NCBI GenBank assembly: GCA_030280995.1
Contig: JASXTE010000001.1
Span: 30,412,606 to 30,476,605 of the forward strand
DNA length: 64,000 nucleotides
Direction of reading: 5' to 3'
DNA from: Hemileia vastatrix
Lineage: Eukaryota > Basidiomycota > Pucciniomycetes > Pucciniales > Zaghouaniaceae
The position numbers and the translations under genes are program-made. Position 1 is the first letter of the stretch; each line of letters begins with the position of its first letter. Below are positions 9,901 through 20,590 of the stretch, in pieces. The notes under the pieces were generated by a model, which worked only from the letters and a program-made list of their open reading frames with translations, was not told the DNA's origin and made no database searches.

Positions 9901-11295
9901 AAAGGTAAACTATCAATTGAAGATGGATATATATATTACAGGAAAAAGTTAAGCAATGTAATAGTAATACCACCTTCTATGAAAGAGTTAATGTTGAGTA
10001 CTTGTCATGATGACATCTTAGCTGGTCATTTTGACTTTAACAAAACATTAACCAGAGTTAAAAATACAGCCTGGTGGATAAACATGAAAGAGGATGTACA
10101 AAAATACATTGAAACATGTGACTCTTGTCAGAAATCTAAAAGATTAACTGGGAAGAGAGCTGGGTTGTTACAACAAATAGAGCAGCCAAAAGCTCCATGG
10201 GAAATTATAAACATGGATTTTGTAACTGGCTTGCCATTAGCAGGAAAAGAAAGTTTCAATTCTTGCTGGGTAATAGTGGATAGATTAACAAAAATGTGTA
10301 AGCTTATCCCTACCCATAAAGAGGTATCTGCTAAAGACTTGGCGTTACTATGGTGGACTCAGATGATGAATACTGCTGGGTTCCCCAAAGCCATAATCTC
10401 TCACAGAGATCCTAAATTTACTTCAGAGTTCTGGACATCTTTGATGGAAGTATCAGGTTGTCAATTAAAATTGTCTACAGCACACCATCCACAAACTGAT
10501 GGGCTGGCTGAGAGGATGATACAAACTCTAGAAGATATGATCAGAAGATATTGTGCCTTTGGATTAGAATACAAAGACAATGAGAAATTCACACATGACT
10601 GGGTAACATTAATTCCTGGCCTTGAATTTGCTTATAACAGCACAACTCATTCTGTAACAGAGAAGAAACCATTTGAACTCTGGCTGGGATATGTACCAAA
10701 TACCCCAGTAAATCATTTAAATAAACTACCAAGGTTGGATATACACCCTGGCACTAAATCCTTTATTCATATGCAACAAATGTGTAGAAAGCATGCAGAA
10801 GAATGCATCCAAAAAGCATTTGAATATGAAAAGAAAAGGTGGGACAAATCTCATAAAGAATTTGAATTTAAAAAGGGAGATGAAGTCCTCATATCAACAC
10901 TACATTTTAACTTACAAGGTAATGTTAAATTAAAGGATCCCTTTGTAGGACCTTTTGTAGTAAATAAAATGGTTGGGAATAATGCAGTGGAAGTCATATT
11001 ATATGCTCCATATGATAGGAAACATCCAGGTTTCCCTATCTCATTATTGAAACCTTACCATGCAAATGATCCTGACTTATTTCCAAAAAGAAGGGGAAGG
11101 CCTAAAAAGCAACCTGAAGAAATTGTGGAAAAAGCAGAGATTGAAAAAATACTCAAGAAAAGAATCCTTACTAAAGAAAAAGGAACTGAGTATTTACTAA
11201 GATTTAAAGGGAAATCAAATGAATTTGATAAATGGATACCTGAAAAAGAAATTTCTAATTTATCCACCCTTCTTAAAAAATTTAAACAGAAATAA
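6973..11295 (+). CDS. Element B: Gag-Pol polyprotein (capsid end to chromodomain)
   Basis: A 1440-codon open frame. In order: capsid end (ALLWFESVLSEGINYSW; LIERQFGGPKFRI); zinc knuckle C162-X2-C165-X7-H173-X-C175; aspartic protease ILDTGAAGS with Asp276; reverse transcriptase with YIDD at 630-633; RNase H LYTDAS with Asp779; integrase HHCC finger (His1012 to the CDSC at 1049-1052) and catalytic core Asp1082, position 1144, Glu1180 (X35 spacing); C-terminal chromodomain from about 1388. The chromodomain makes this a chromovirus, a lineage that targets integration to modified histones. Residue 1144 is His in SHRDPKF, where D, F and G have SDR, so the integrase is probably inactive. The first Met (MALLWFESV) is only where the frame reopens after the stop at 6910. 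Confidence 0.93.
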   Translation: MALLWFESVLSEGINYSWNEWKELIERQFGGPKFRITQQRLYERARYNPNSGDKPMVFLMNLIKIMKAMDPKMDYEVWKEKIIYKLPISVRDIIVARTETVRDTSGFINICNEILLNHKYETKYSNYRQSVDVVKPTTSKLPVEKKKPSAPLVPKRQENNTCYKCNEPWVKGHTCKKRINVIETSQNSEPSNHEDENVESSEDCKSNISYSDDENVIFVLEQDIMFLNDAIPHTDTSLTSIEEAEIIKDVSHDTYKITPIRAPIIICGKEMNAILDTGAAGSLVSLNALMKLDSKYQEKLEPVQTKNWRGFGSVLNPIGKYKTAVFFKYNNGYVRAVCEFVGMDNNNCSDWFIIGNDLLTKFGIKLDPANSCFTIGVNGKRKFKICSENSVYAISPREEQLQGGRTTNEVGELENEIQKASFSPQLSKIEQEDILRLIKSYPMAFAHGSNELGLVKDHEMKISLSCDLDNIPSSLKKKPYPASPAKRKDIEDNIKLLLEMGIVEKVDTTPKYCVISPVLISYEKDKARLCGDYRALNTYTVDDIYPLPRIASIHATLQGAKYISCLDGNKGYHQIPVKRNSQNYLLITTHMGIYKYVRMPFGPKNAPSVFQKLMDSVFHQEMVEGWLLVYIDDIIVFSKTYDEHLNHLKRVFQKMDEINMTIALKKCKFGFQSLKVLGHVVSGLQICVDQNKVAAIKNIGIPKNVKEVQSFLGMCGYYRQYIKNYQSIAAPLTTLIRKNEAFIWNNERQHAFNKLKECLMSAPILGLPDFTLPFILYTDASFIGLGAALQQKQIINGKLSEVVICYISRTLRKTELRYGSTQLECIAMVWALEKLHYYLEEQKFELITDCSAVKSLLNMKTPNRHMFRWQLSVQEYRGRMTITHRAGTLNSNVDLLSRSPLPNDADNPAYVPENEVIHIFGIYIVDLEEEFMQTILENYSSDKDLSKLSTILNDPTNASMSALIKTLPPKYKNALEKGKLSIEDGYIYYRKKLSNVIVIPPSMKELMLSTCHDDILAGHFDFNKTLTRVKNTAWWINMKEDVQKYIETCDSCQKSKRLTGKRAGLLQQIEQPKAPWEIINMDFVTGLPLAGKESFNSCWVIVDRLTKMCKLIPTHKEVSAKDLALLWWTQMMNTAGFPKAIISHRDPKFTSEFWTSLMEVSGCQLKLSTAHHPQTDGLAERMIQTLEDMIRRYCAFGLEYKDNEKFTHDWVTLIPGLEFAYNSTTHSVTEKKPFELWLGYVPNTPVNHLNKLPRLDIHPGTKSFIHMQQMCRKHAEECIQKAFEYEKKRWDKSHKEFEFKKGDEVLISTLHFNLQGNVKLKDPFVGPFVVNKMVGNNAVEVILYAPYDRKHPGFPISLLKPYHANDPDLFPKRRGRPKKQPEEIVEKAEIEKILKKRILTKEKGTEYLLRFKGKSNEFDKWIPEKEISNLSTLLKKFKQK

Positions 11296-11444
11296 ATTTC
11301 TGTTCAACCAGCTGAGGGGTTAAAAAAACAGTACTCATAATATTTTATTATGTTTTATTTCTTTAAAGTTGAATCTTTAATGCTACAGATTTATTCTGAA
11401 TACCTGAAAATTACAAATTGATAAAATAAAATGTATAACTTATC

Positions 11445-11476
11445 ATTTTTTTTATTGTTTTTTTTGGGTGGGCGAG
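11445..11476 (+). promoter_or_regulatory. Element B polypurine tract with upstream U-rich box
   Basis: A T-rich run (TTTTTATTG followed by T8-10) is followed by GGGTGGGCGAG and then the LTR TGTCAG. The same arrangement precedes the 3' LTRs of F, D and G. It would prime plus-strand DNA synthesis. Confidence 0.7.
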
Positions 11477-12976
11477 TGTCAGCCTGTATATCTCCAGGAC
11501 TGAGTAAAAAGTAATTATAAGTTATGTTAAACACATGAACTATACATGGGAATAATAAATAAGAGTACACAAATAGTATACATAAGTAAAATTATGATAA
11601 TACACAAAAAATGCCATTATATCACCTTATATACACGCATATATCCACCTTTTATAGGTCTTATGTACTTAATATTAAGTTGGAATATGTTAGGGTAATC
11701 TTAAGAACCTTAAGTATAAGGCTACATAATTTTTAAGTACACTTAAAGCTGTTATATTCATTGTTTTATGCAAAAAACAAGAAATGCGCTTTATTTCACT
11801 TAAAAGTTGACTATATGCGCTATAAAATTGAGAATATCAAAATTGCGCTTTGACAGATCAATTGGGCTCATTTAGAACTATTGATTTGGCTATTTAAATG
11901 CATAAAAATAACACTTTTCAAATTTGGTGTTTTTTATGCCAGAAATGGCTTCTGTGTACTGGCCACATACTGCCTGCTTTTTCCCGTGTGAATAGCTTCA
12001 TTTTTAGCAAAGTTATCTTTTTCACACTATAATTACCCCACATTCTACGCCCACTGTGGGGAAACACACTAAAATAGGCGACAGGCGCTTATTTAGTGTC
12101 CTAGCTTAATTAATAATGCATTGACCTTGTTTATATGCACTAATTTCATTAATAACCTCACTCTTGGCACTTTATTTCATCACCACGCTTAAATTTGCCT
12201 AATTTTAGTCAAGGATTTACCCGTGCAAGCGCCTGCCAAGAACTGCATGTAGTTACCCCACATCTCACGCTCTTTTTTAAGTTTTTGGGTGGTTTCTCAG
12301 TCAATTTTGGTTATTTTTGAATGGGAATTTCACGTAGTATAATGTCAGGAATAGCCCCATTATTTCTACAGTCAATCCCCCTTATTATTAAGCTATTATT
12401 AACCTTAAAAAGTCTCCTTTAGTCTTTAATATTATTGTTTTATAAGCATATACTCTCTTTTTGTCTTTTTCTTTAATTTTGATGGATTTCCCTTATTATT
12501 ACAGGATTTTGGCGGTTGTTACTCTTCTAATTATGTCATGGGTTACTGGGAATGTTGATGGGCATGTATATTAGTTGTTTAGAGGTGTCATTAACTGTGT
12601 GTTGGGTGGTACATCAAGGGAATCATTGGGGAACTCAGTGTGTATAAAAGGAGGAGGTTTTTGGGTTGTATTTCTTCATTCTTTATTGTTACAATTTAAC
12701 CAATATAACCAAATCATTAACAATACATATCAATTAGTACTTTTATAAGACTTTTGAATAGTATCTGAATTTATATAATCTATTTTTCTACCAACTATAA
12801 AGATTGTAAGCCATATATAAGAATAGTGAGAATTATATTACTGAGACCTTTATATTTGATTATATTTTACAACTTAGTGGATTAAAACTACAGTATTCAT
12901 ATAGGACCATTAAAATCTTCTAGACAGCTGACTATTCAAGCTAGTTCACGTCCTTGTACTTGACCTTAGCCTGACA
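11477..12976 (+). repeat. Element B right LTR
   Basis: Direct copy of 3337-4837, TGTCAG to CTGACA, followed by the target duplication GTAAG at 12977-12981. Confidence 0.95.
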
Positions 12977-13780
12977 GTAAGTGATGATGCTACAGGGGAT
13001 TATCCAAGGCCCTTTTATAGGCAATGGGTCCTCTGAAGCGCCACTATATTTGTAAATAAAAGAATTATAATAGGATGAAACAAGAATATAAAAGAATAAG
13101 TGAAACATAACAATTTAGAGAAAAATATGAAACAAATAATTAAAAACCCCAATTAAGAATCAAATTTTCCCACAATTAATTCCCAAATCAGTAAGTAAAA
13201 ATAGTGAATAACTAAACAAGCCTGGGACATAGGAACTATGAGAAAGATAATTCAAAACAGATGGTACAGTCTGATTTAAGGATTTTTAAGTGAAACAAAA
13301 AATATTTTGACACAACAAAATATGTAATTAATTTCAATTTAGTATAAATTAATTAATTTTTTTTTCCTGACACAATTAAGGGTCAAAAGAAGCGCTATTA
13401 ATTATTGTTTAATACTATATGAAAGATATTATTTAATATATAAATGTAAATAATTAATTTAATTTATATTATAAGTCAATTTTACACTTATAATTATAAT
13501 ATATGTTTTTAATTAATTAAATTTAAATTTATAATTATTAAATACATAAAAATGCGTCATTATTTGTAGAATATAAAATATATTATGTTTAATTTAAATG
13601 TATAAAAATTTATATAAACAATAAAATTAATATAACACTTATATGTAATAAGATACTTATATAATTTTATTATGCAATAAAATATTAATTTATATACATT
13701 AAATACAATTCTTACACCCTCTTTCAGGTCCTATAAGTTAACATATCATTTACTGGGCTCCTGGAATAGCCTGGCTGACA
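12977..13780 (-). mobile_element. Element A 5' LTR, upstream part
   Basis: On the minus strand the LTR starts TGTCAGCCAGGCTATTCCAG at 13780 and runs down to the element B insertion point. GCCTATAAAAGGG (about 13007-13020, minus strand) is a plausible TATA promoter. It matches 34143-34580 plus 26200-26533 of the element D 5' LTR. It abuts the broken protease of element C, so A integrated there. The expected 5-base duplication partner lies off the left edge. Confidence 0.8.
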
Positions 13781-14334
13781 GTTATATTTGAAAAATAATG
13801 TGGCTTTGTATTTACCAATGGGGGACAAAACAGAGCCATAACCTCTCCAGTTCTCAGAAATGATAGGCATAAGTTTTGATTTATAATACTGATCCACTGA
13901 AGCAAGTGCGTTTTCCGATACTACACTTCCTCTAGCTCCAGAATCTAAAACAACCTCAATTTTCTTTCCATTAATCAAGACTGGTGCCTTGAGAGGGGCA
14001 ATAATAATTGAGCTGTCCTCAAGATTTTTTATGATCTTGGTATCTTCTACTGTAGATAAATCATTATTACCAATGTCAATATTATTCAAATAATGAATAT
14101 CTTCTTCCAGAATTAAAATTTCCTGGTGATTTATATATGAAATATTTCTGGCACAATCACTTGAAGTATCATCCAGTGCAACTGTGTCATCAGTATGTTC
14201 CTCTGTTTGTTCAACAAGATTTATTTTCTTGTCATAAATATGGCCTTTCTGCCAAGGCTTTCTGCATTTAAAGCAAGTGTTTTTTGCATACTTTTTAGGT
14301 GCAACAGGGGCAGAAGGATTACCAACTTTTCACA
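13781..14334 (-). pseudogene. Element C: zinc knuckle and truncated protease
   Basis: The zinc knuckle at about 14235-14285 has lost its last Cys (GHIYDKK where B has GHTCKK). The protease begins near 14090, with the active-site segment VVLDSGARGSVVS. The frame runs to KYKATLFFKYN and then enters the element A LTR, giving a chimeric tail that stops at 13724. The catalytic Asp is present, but the domain is cut in half. Confidence 0.8.
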
Positions 14335-15116
14335 AGGTTTCTGTTGGTAATTGGAGGATTTCACAAATGAATTTCTAGGAATGAATCTTCTAAAATCATA
14401 CTTGTTATTTTAAAAAATCTCATTACAAGTATTAATAAAAGAAGAAAGTTCTCATGAGAACCCAGTCCTAGTCACTATTAAGTCTCTCAGAGACATAGGC
14501 AATTCATAGAGGATCTTGTCCTTCCATATTTCAAAATCCATATCTGGGTCCATTGCACTCAGAATCTTCACAAGTTTCATCAGAAACTCAATAGTTTTCT
14601 CAGCAGAAGAAGATCTATATCTAGCTTTCTCATACTGCCTTTTTTGAGCTAACCAAATTGTGCTTCAATTAATTTCTTTCAATCTTTCCATGAGTAGTCA
14701 TTTTTATCTAAAAGGACAGATTCATACCCCATTAGGGCTACATTGGTAAATAAAGAAATTAATTTTGACACAGTTTCTTCATCTAGAAGTTTGTAAGAAT
14801 TTTTCAGATTATCAATTATACAAGTAAATTGTTGCTAATCAGAGGAAGAATCACCATTAAATTTTTGGAATTGGTCAAGTTTTGACCAATTCTTTTCATT
14901 TGAAGCAGTCTCCTTACTAAAAGACTGTTTCTGAGTGAGAAGAAGCTGTAACTTCTCCAATCGGGCAGTAAACTCATTGTTAAACCCTTCTGTAGATGAA
15001 CAAATTACATCATCAACTTTTGATGGAAACTCAGTAATATCTTCAGGCATTTATGGAACTAATTTTATTTTAGATGAACTAGGGACAGGTACAATTGGAG
15101 TATCCTGTGCAACAGG
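14335..15116 (-). pseudogene. Element C: Gag linker and capsid remnants
   Basis: Capsid motifs are recognisable in frame (NEKNWSKLDQFQKFNGDSSSD near 14850; LMGYESVLLD near 14720), with stops at 14835 and elsewhere and frame breaks. A TAA directly after the coiled-coil ORF (15117) mirrors the linker stops of A, B and D, but not at the same residue. Confidence 0.7.
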
Positions 15117-16015
15117 TTATTTTGAAGAAATGTCAGAATACTTTTGGTCATGCAACAATGAATTTAATTTCTCTTCAATGGTTGTTAACCTAGTCTTCAC
15201 TCTTGGAATACTAGATAAAGTCTCATTTATGGTTGCAAAATATAATTGGTTCTTATTTTGCAAAGATGAATAATGGTCACTTAATCTCATTATGGTCAAC
15301 TTATGTCCCTCTAGCTCCTGGCAACAGACACAGTGTCTTGTAATTTAGACAAATCAATCTTGATATTTTTCAACAAAGCAACTTTCTTCTCATGAGTTAC
15401 TTTGTACTTATAATAATCATCAGAAACTCTCTGTAATTCAATTCTCACTGATTGATAACCCTGTTCAGTTAACAAACTATTCAATTTTTGAGTCAATTGC
15501 ATGTTGTTCATTATATGATTTTTGTTAGAAATAATATCTCTCAAATATTCATCATTAATGGTAGCTACATCTGGAGTATTTCTTAACAAGGAAATAGATT
15601 AATTTTGCATATTCTCATAAAAATCAGGATCAAGTATTTCATCAATAAAAGCCATATCAGGATTTATCATTGAAGTAGCAATTAATACTAAAGGATTAGT
15701 TACATTAGAATATTTAGCAATCTTCCTACTACATCCAGCCTCTAATGGTCTCAAGGTATCATCTCCTCTTTTAGAATTACCTGAAGGAAATGGATCAGTA
15801 ACAAGAAAGAGTACTTGGGATTCAATAGAGGGGCTTACCATGGTTTTGGAAAAAATTGAATTTGATTGTTCTTCCTCTTTCTTCCTCCTTGGTAGGGGTG
15901 AGGAGGTGTTGGGTTGAGCTGATGGGGCCTGGAAGGACCTTTCTGAGGTGCTTGCTGTTGTTCTTGTTTGGCCTGGAGGTAGTCCCACTGGGTTTTTAGC
16001 CATTCCCATTGCCAT
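15117..16015 (-). pseudogene. Element C: Gag first frame and coiled coil, broken
   Basis: The first frame (15599-16015) runs uninterrupted through the overlap with the PW ORF and the CCATGG site (MVSPSIESQ), as in element B, and stops at 15599 after FYENMQN. Coiled-coil pieces follow at 15311-15589 and 15117-15299 (HDQKYSDISSK end). They are separated by a stop and a frame break, so the protein is dead. Confidence 0.65.
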
Positions 16016-16328
16016 TGTGAACTTCTACCTTTTCTTTTTGTTGAGAAGCCAATTGTGGAAGGGCTTTTGTTGCTGGAGGAGATTTCCTCTTCTCTTGAAG
16101 AAAGGATTCTATGTTTCATATATTTTTTTCTAGAATTTCTACTTTTGATCTTAGTTTGAGGTTCTCTTTCCTCAACTCCTTGATGTGAGTGGAGAGGTTT
16201 CTGACTTTCTGCTGCAAGGGCATCTTTTTTATCTTGAATCCTCTTGGAAGCTCTTCTGGTGGGTTCACTGAAGGCTTTTGATCCAGAGCAGTTTTTTTCA
16301 CTTTTATTTCTATTTCTTGCGTTTTCAC
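15835..16328 (-). pseudogene. Element C: overlapping 'PW' ORF in two pieces
   Basis: 16116-16328 holds the coiled-coil part (LPRGFKIKKMPLQQKVRNLS, very close to element A). 15835-16119 holds the second part, with SSQWQWEWL, a Gln-rich stretch, PHPYQGGRKRKN and the terminal FFPKPW-stop. A break near 16117 separates them. Conservation of protein motifs in this frame across four diverged elements is the main reason to call it a real coding frame. Confidence 0.6.
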
Positions 16329-16439
16329 ATCCTGATTGGTCTAATAATTGATTAATTCGAGCAAGTTATTTAGTTAAAGGAGAAATTACAGAAGTCCCAT
16401 AATAATCAATCAAGTCTAGTTTCTCATCACGTGAAGTAG

Positions 16440-17085
16440 AAGCAATTTGATCAGTAATTGTTGTAGATAACCTGAACTGAGAGAAAGAAATATTAAAATT
16501 TAATCAGTTATTGTTTTACTTTGTTGAAAAAATAAGAGAAAAAATTTAAAATATTTCAAGTATATAATAAATCATCAGGATTTGTTAATCAGCTGAAATA
16601 ATGAAAATATAATGTTTATCAGGACAAAAAAATCAACTGAAATAATAATCACAATTTTTATTTATTAATTTATATTTTACTAACAGGATTTAAAATGAAT
16701 TAACTGAAATAATAAAATAATTAATTTATTATCAGGACAAAGAGTCAACTGGAATAATTAACACAATTCTAAATTAATCACTAATATATATGTTGATAAT
16801 TATCAGGATTAAGAGTCAGCTGAAAATTTTAATTACCAGGAATTAATGTCAACTGAAATAATTCAATATAATCAATTCAATTAATTTTATATATCTATTA
16901 TTTTACTTCCAGGAAAATTTGGCAACTGAAACAATAATATAATATTTTAATTATCAGGACAAAAGGTCAACTGAAATAATATATATATATATATATAATA
17001 TAATTAATTTAATTTATATTACTTCTAGGACTAAGAAAAAGATATTTATATCTTGGTCAACTAGGAAAAAAATATTTATTATTTA
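16440..17085 (-). repeat. Element C leader: degenerate tandem repeats
   Basis: About eight loose repeats of an AT-rich unit of 50-90 bases, marked by ATCAGGACAAA and GTCAACTGAAATAAT (plus strand). On the coding strand each unit gives a TTATTTCAG-like sequence, similar to a 3' splice site. A (TA)n run lies at about 16979-16998. No gene is seen here. Confidence 0.6.
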
Positions 17086-17394
17086 CCAGGCACCTCCCCC
17101 TGTAATGTGAGCAAATTAATGCCACTACAGAGTTCTGAGTAAAAAAGATATACATAAACTATGAAATATGCAAAGTGAGACCCACAGATAGTAACCAGTA
17201 TAGTCACCACAAATATATATGACAATTGCCAATATATAAACCTTAGATTTGGTGAGAGGTTCAATTCCCAGTCACAGAAAAAAAAGTAAGTCACCTTCCT
17301 GATGACATTTGTTGTTTTTAGTCATCCACCAGTCCTTATTGGTCCTTGTAGTTGATGGTCCCACAGTCACCAGCTTCAAGTTAATTGTGCTTCG

Positions 17395-17425
17395 GCAACA
17401 ATTCAGAAAGGCCCTCAAGTTTAAA
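17395..17425 (-). promoter_or_regulatory. Element C primer-binding site
   Basis: TGAGGGCCTTTC on the minus strand, just inside the LTR, matches the TGGGGGCCTTTCC of element B. The exact LTR edge here is uncertain by a few bases. Confidence 0.5.
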
Positions 17426-18159
17426 TGGGTCCTAATGATCTAGAAGAGTTTAACGGAGGTCCAATGGCAGTGATAGGTGGATACTCAAGGATTTCAAAGT
17501 AAAGGTACATAGAAGTTTATCTTTACGATTTATTACTCAATTAAAAGGTAGAATTATATTATTATTACTACTTAGGTGGGTTAGAATTTAAAAATTGTAA
17601 ATACTAAATCAATAAGTAGTAGCAATAAAGGTGTTATTAGATGTATTTAATAAAAATGTGTGTAAAATAAAAGATGCTTCAAAAACAACCAAAATGGGAG
17701 GCCTTATATAGGCAAAAGGGAGAGAAACCACAGAGTTAAAAGAATTCTATATACAGTAGTATAAGAGGAAAGAAAATTCCAGAATATAATATTTCAAATA
17801 TTAAGGTTGTTCTATAAATAATGTATTAATATAATTTATTTGCTGTATATATCAAATAATTTGATTTATTTCAAAGTTTCTGTAAATGTCACTTTTAAAT
17901 AAATAATTTGAATTTTTTGTTTATTTATTTTAGTATTAATTTTTATTTCACCTCTCACCTGTCATGAGGACGTTGTTAGAGAATAAAAATATGAGGGGAA
18001 ATCAAATTTAAATATTTACTTGATTTACTTATTAGCATTAGTTAAATTATTGTAAGTAAGTTATAAATTAAATATAATAAATAAAATAAGAATAAAGTGT
18101 GGCTCCATCCTAGTAAATAATTAACTATTTACTGGGTAAGTCTAGTAGCCTGGCTGACA
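17426..18159 (-). repeat. LTR shared by element D (3') and element C (5')
   Basis: It starts TGTCAGCCAGGCTACTAGAC at 18159 (minus strand), directly after the polypurine tract of D, and ends near 17426 next to the C primer-binding site. A TATA-like GCCTATATAAGGC lies near 17705-17718. It resembles the 3' LTR of F, not the 5' LTR of D, so the pair D/C may have arisen by LTR recombination. Confidence 0.7.
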
Positions 18160-18199
18160 CACTCTATCACTCCAAAAAAATACAATAAAAAAAGCTAAG

Positions 18200-19412
18200 A
18201 TTCTTTCTTTTTATACTTTTTTAAGAGAGTGGAAAGGTGAGAAATTTCTTTTCCAGGTATCCATGCATCATGCTCGGAAGTTTTATTCTTATATCTCAAT
18301 AAATATTCAGCACTCTTTTCAGAAGTGATAGTTCTATCATTGAGAATCTTATCAATTTCTGCAGTTTCTGTGACTTCTTAAGGATTTTTCTTAGGTAAAA
18401 CTTTCCTTTTAGGAAATAAGTCACTGTTGGAAGTATAAGGTTTTAGGAGGGAAATAGGGAAAACAGGATTTTTTCTATCATATGTGGAATACAGTTCTAC
18501 TTCTACTGCATTATTACTAACCATTCATTTAACAACAAATGGACCTAAAAATGGATGTTTTAATTTGTTGTTTCCCAGTAAATTGAAATGGACTGTAGAT
18601 ATCAGTACTTCATCACCTTTCATAAATGTGCAATCTTTATGGGATTTATCCCTTTCTTTCTTCTCATATTCAAATGCCTTATTAAATCAACCTTGAGCAT
18701 GTTTTCTATATAGTTGTTGCATTTTCATGAAAGATTTTACACCAGGATGTAGCTCCAACCTTGGTAATTTATTTTTGAGAATTTGAGCAGGAGTATTAGG
18801 GACATAACCTAGCCAGAGCTCAAAAGGCTTTTTCTCAGTGACAGAGTGAACAGTGCTATTATAAGCAAATTAAAGACCTGGTAATAGAGTAACCCAGTCA
18901 TGAGTGAATATTTCATTGTCTTTATATTCTAATCAAAAGGCACATTACCTTCTAATCATATCCTTCAGAGTTTGAATAATTCTTTCAGCTAAACCATCAG
19001 TTTGGGGATGGTGAGCAGTAGATAATTTCAACTCACAGCCACATATATCCATCAATGATATCCAAAACTCAGAGGTGAATTTAGGGTCTCTGTCAGAGAT
19101 GATGTTTTTGAGGAATCCAACAAAATTAAACATATGTGACCACCATAAGAAAGCTAAATCTTTGGTGGAGACATATTTATGGATGGGAATAAACTTACAC
19201 ATTTATATGAATCTATCCACTGTTAACCAACAAGAATTATAACTGTCTTTCCCTGCTACATGAAGACCAGTGACAAAATCCATATTAATGATTTGACAGG
19301 GAGCATCAGATGCTTCAATATGTTGCATTAATCCTGCTCTTTTACCTGTTAATCTTTTAGATTTTTGGCAAGAATCACAGGATTCAACATATAATTTTGT
19401 CCTCAGAAATAT
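18200..19412 (-). pseudogene. Element D: integrase core to chromodomain
   Basis: Recognisable are IISDRDPKFTSEFW (catalytic Asp kept), HHPQTDGLAERIIQ (catalytic Glu), the domain around the plus-strand ORF at 18484-18696, which is its shadow, and a chromodomain near 18200-18400 with a stop in its lead-in. The core is broken by stops after DMIRR and near the zinc finger. The solo LTR interrupts it at 19413. Confidence 0.8.
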
Positions 19413-20590
19413 TGTCAGTATAGTCTTGTATATAAGTATGATATAATAGTATTTATTTATGGTCCTGCTACTTATTGATAAATGAATTTGTGATTAAACC
19501 TCAGGGGAAGACTAATAAAATAGTTATACTCAAATAAAATTCACAATACTTGGATTTAAATGCATGCTAGTGGTGGAAAATAGATAAATAGAATATAGTT
19601 ATAGCTTATATAATGATAATATCAACTTATAAAAGGCTTTATAATATATTTCTAAATGTTAATAATTGTATTGAAGTGTTTTATTGAATTGTAGTAAGTA
19701 ATTGATGATAAATAACCGTCAAAATCCCTCCTTACTTATACCCAAATCCCTTGGAGTGCACAGACCTTCAATCCAGATGATGTCACTGCTATCCCTGGCA
19801 ATTAAAGCACTGTGAGGGCCCATCACCTCCCCATGGCGTCCACTTCAAGCATATTCAACACCCAGACCTCCAGTAAGAACCCTCCATCACAATTAATGAT
19901 AACACAGATCTATACCACAAATAGAAAATCCAGATAAAAGCGGATACCGTAAAGAAACAGGTAAAATAAGCAATCAAAAAGAAATTTAATGAAACCCAAA
20001 GCATATAAAGAAAAAAATTGAAATTTCCAAGCCCCCAATAACATCCCCAAGCATCCATATTAACCCAGCAATGACCTCCCAACCCATAAATCCGTGAATA
20101 TTCATCCAAGGAAGCAGATTAAGTTGTCCAGACTGAGTGTATGCGCCTGAAATAGATCTTTATGCTTCTGTAGGTGTTGTGAGTCCAGTGGATATGTCTA
20201 TATGACCTAAAATAAACAGAAAAACAAAGGTTAAAGGCTATTAAGGGGCTAAAACCCACTTATATACCTAAATATACATAATATACTGCATATTTCACTG
20301 AATATGAGATTTATGTATACATATAAGCTTATGTATGTCAATAATTACTTCATATCACTTAAGATAAGTATATTATGACTCCATTAACACCTTAATAAGT
20401 ATTATTAGGCTATGGATAAGCTATTTAAACTACTATAATTTATATAATATAGTAATAATTTTATATATATGTAATATAATCATATATATTATTATTTTAA
20501 CCTTATTTTTAAGATATAAGCTTAATTTAATTAAGGTTATCTTATTTTAAGTATAAGAAATACTCAGTCCTAGGGATATCTAGGCTGACA
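19413..20590 (-). mobile_element. Solo LTR (element G type) inserted in element D integrase
   Basis: 1178 bp, TGTCAG to CTGACA in both readings, with the minus-strand orientation given by similarity to the 3' LTR of element G (58906-60083), which is the same length. It splits the integrase between AWWVNM-like and SED-like codons. The flanks AATAT and CATAT are an imperfect 5-base duplication. No internal coding region is present, so it is a solo LTR left by LTR-LTR recombination. Confidence 0.9.
19855..20109 (-). other. Open frame inside the solo LTR, hydrophobic
   Basis: An 84-codon frame rich in Phe, Trp and Leu (LYMLWVSLNFFLIAYFTCFF) is shared with the frame at 59348-59752 in the LTR of element G. 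No ATG opens it; the first codon is TTG. It may be an exon, a chance conservation of nucleotides, or a small membrane peptide. Confidence 0.25.

Larger units (their letters stand above)
3337..12976 (+). mobile_element. Element B: near-complete Ty3/gypsy chromovirus
   Basis: A 9640-bp LTR retrotransposon bounded by direct LTRs (3337-4837 and 11477-12976) and a GTAAG target duplication. The order is LTR, primer-binding site, overlapping ORFs, Gag coil, capsid, zinc knuckle, protease, reverse transcriptase, RNase H, integrase, chromodomain, polypurine tract, LTR. By eye the LTRs differ by about 18 substitutions and one 1-base gap, so the insertion is fairly young. In-frame stops at 6766 and 6910 and a lost integrase catalytic Asp suggest this copy is not autonomous now. 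It sits inside the 5' LTR of element A. Confidence 0.95.
13781..17425 (-). mobile_element. Element C: broken chromovirus (leader, gag, start of protease)
   Basis: A minus-strand Ty3/gypsy fragment from its leader (after the LTR at 17426-18159) through gag to the protease, where element A interrupts it at FFKYN. Polymerase, integrase and 3' LTR would lie left of element A and are not in the window. Gag has several in-frame stops. By sequence its protease is closest to that of element F. Confidence 0.85.

Noticed and set aside
17240..17275. AGGTTCAATTCCC as a tRNA T-arm
   Set aside because: The flanking bases do not form a T stem, and no anticodon or acceptor stem could be drawn around it.
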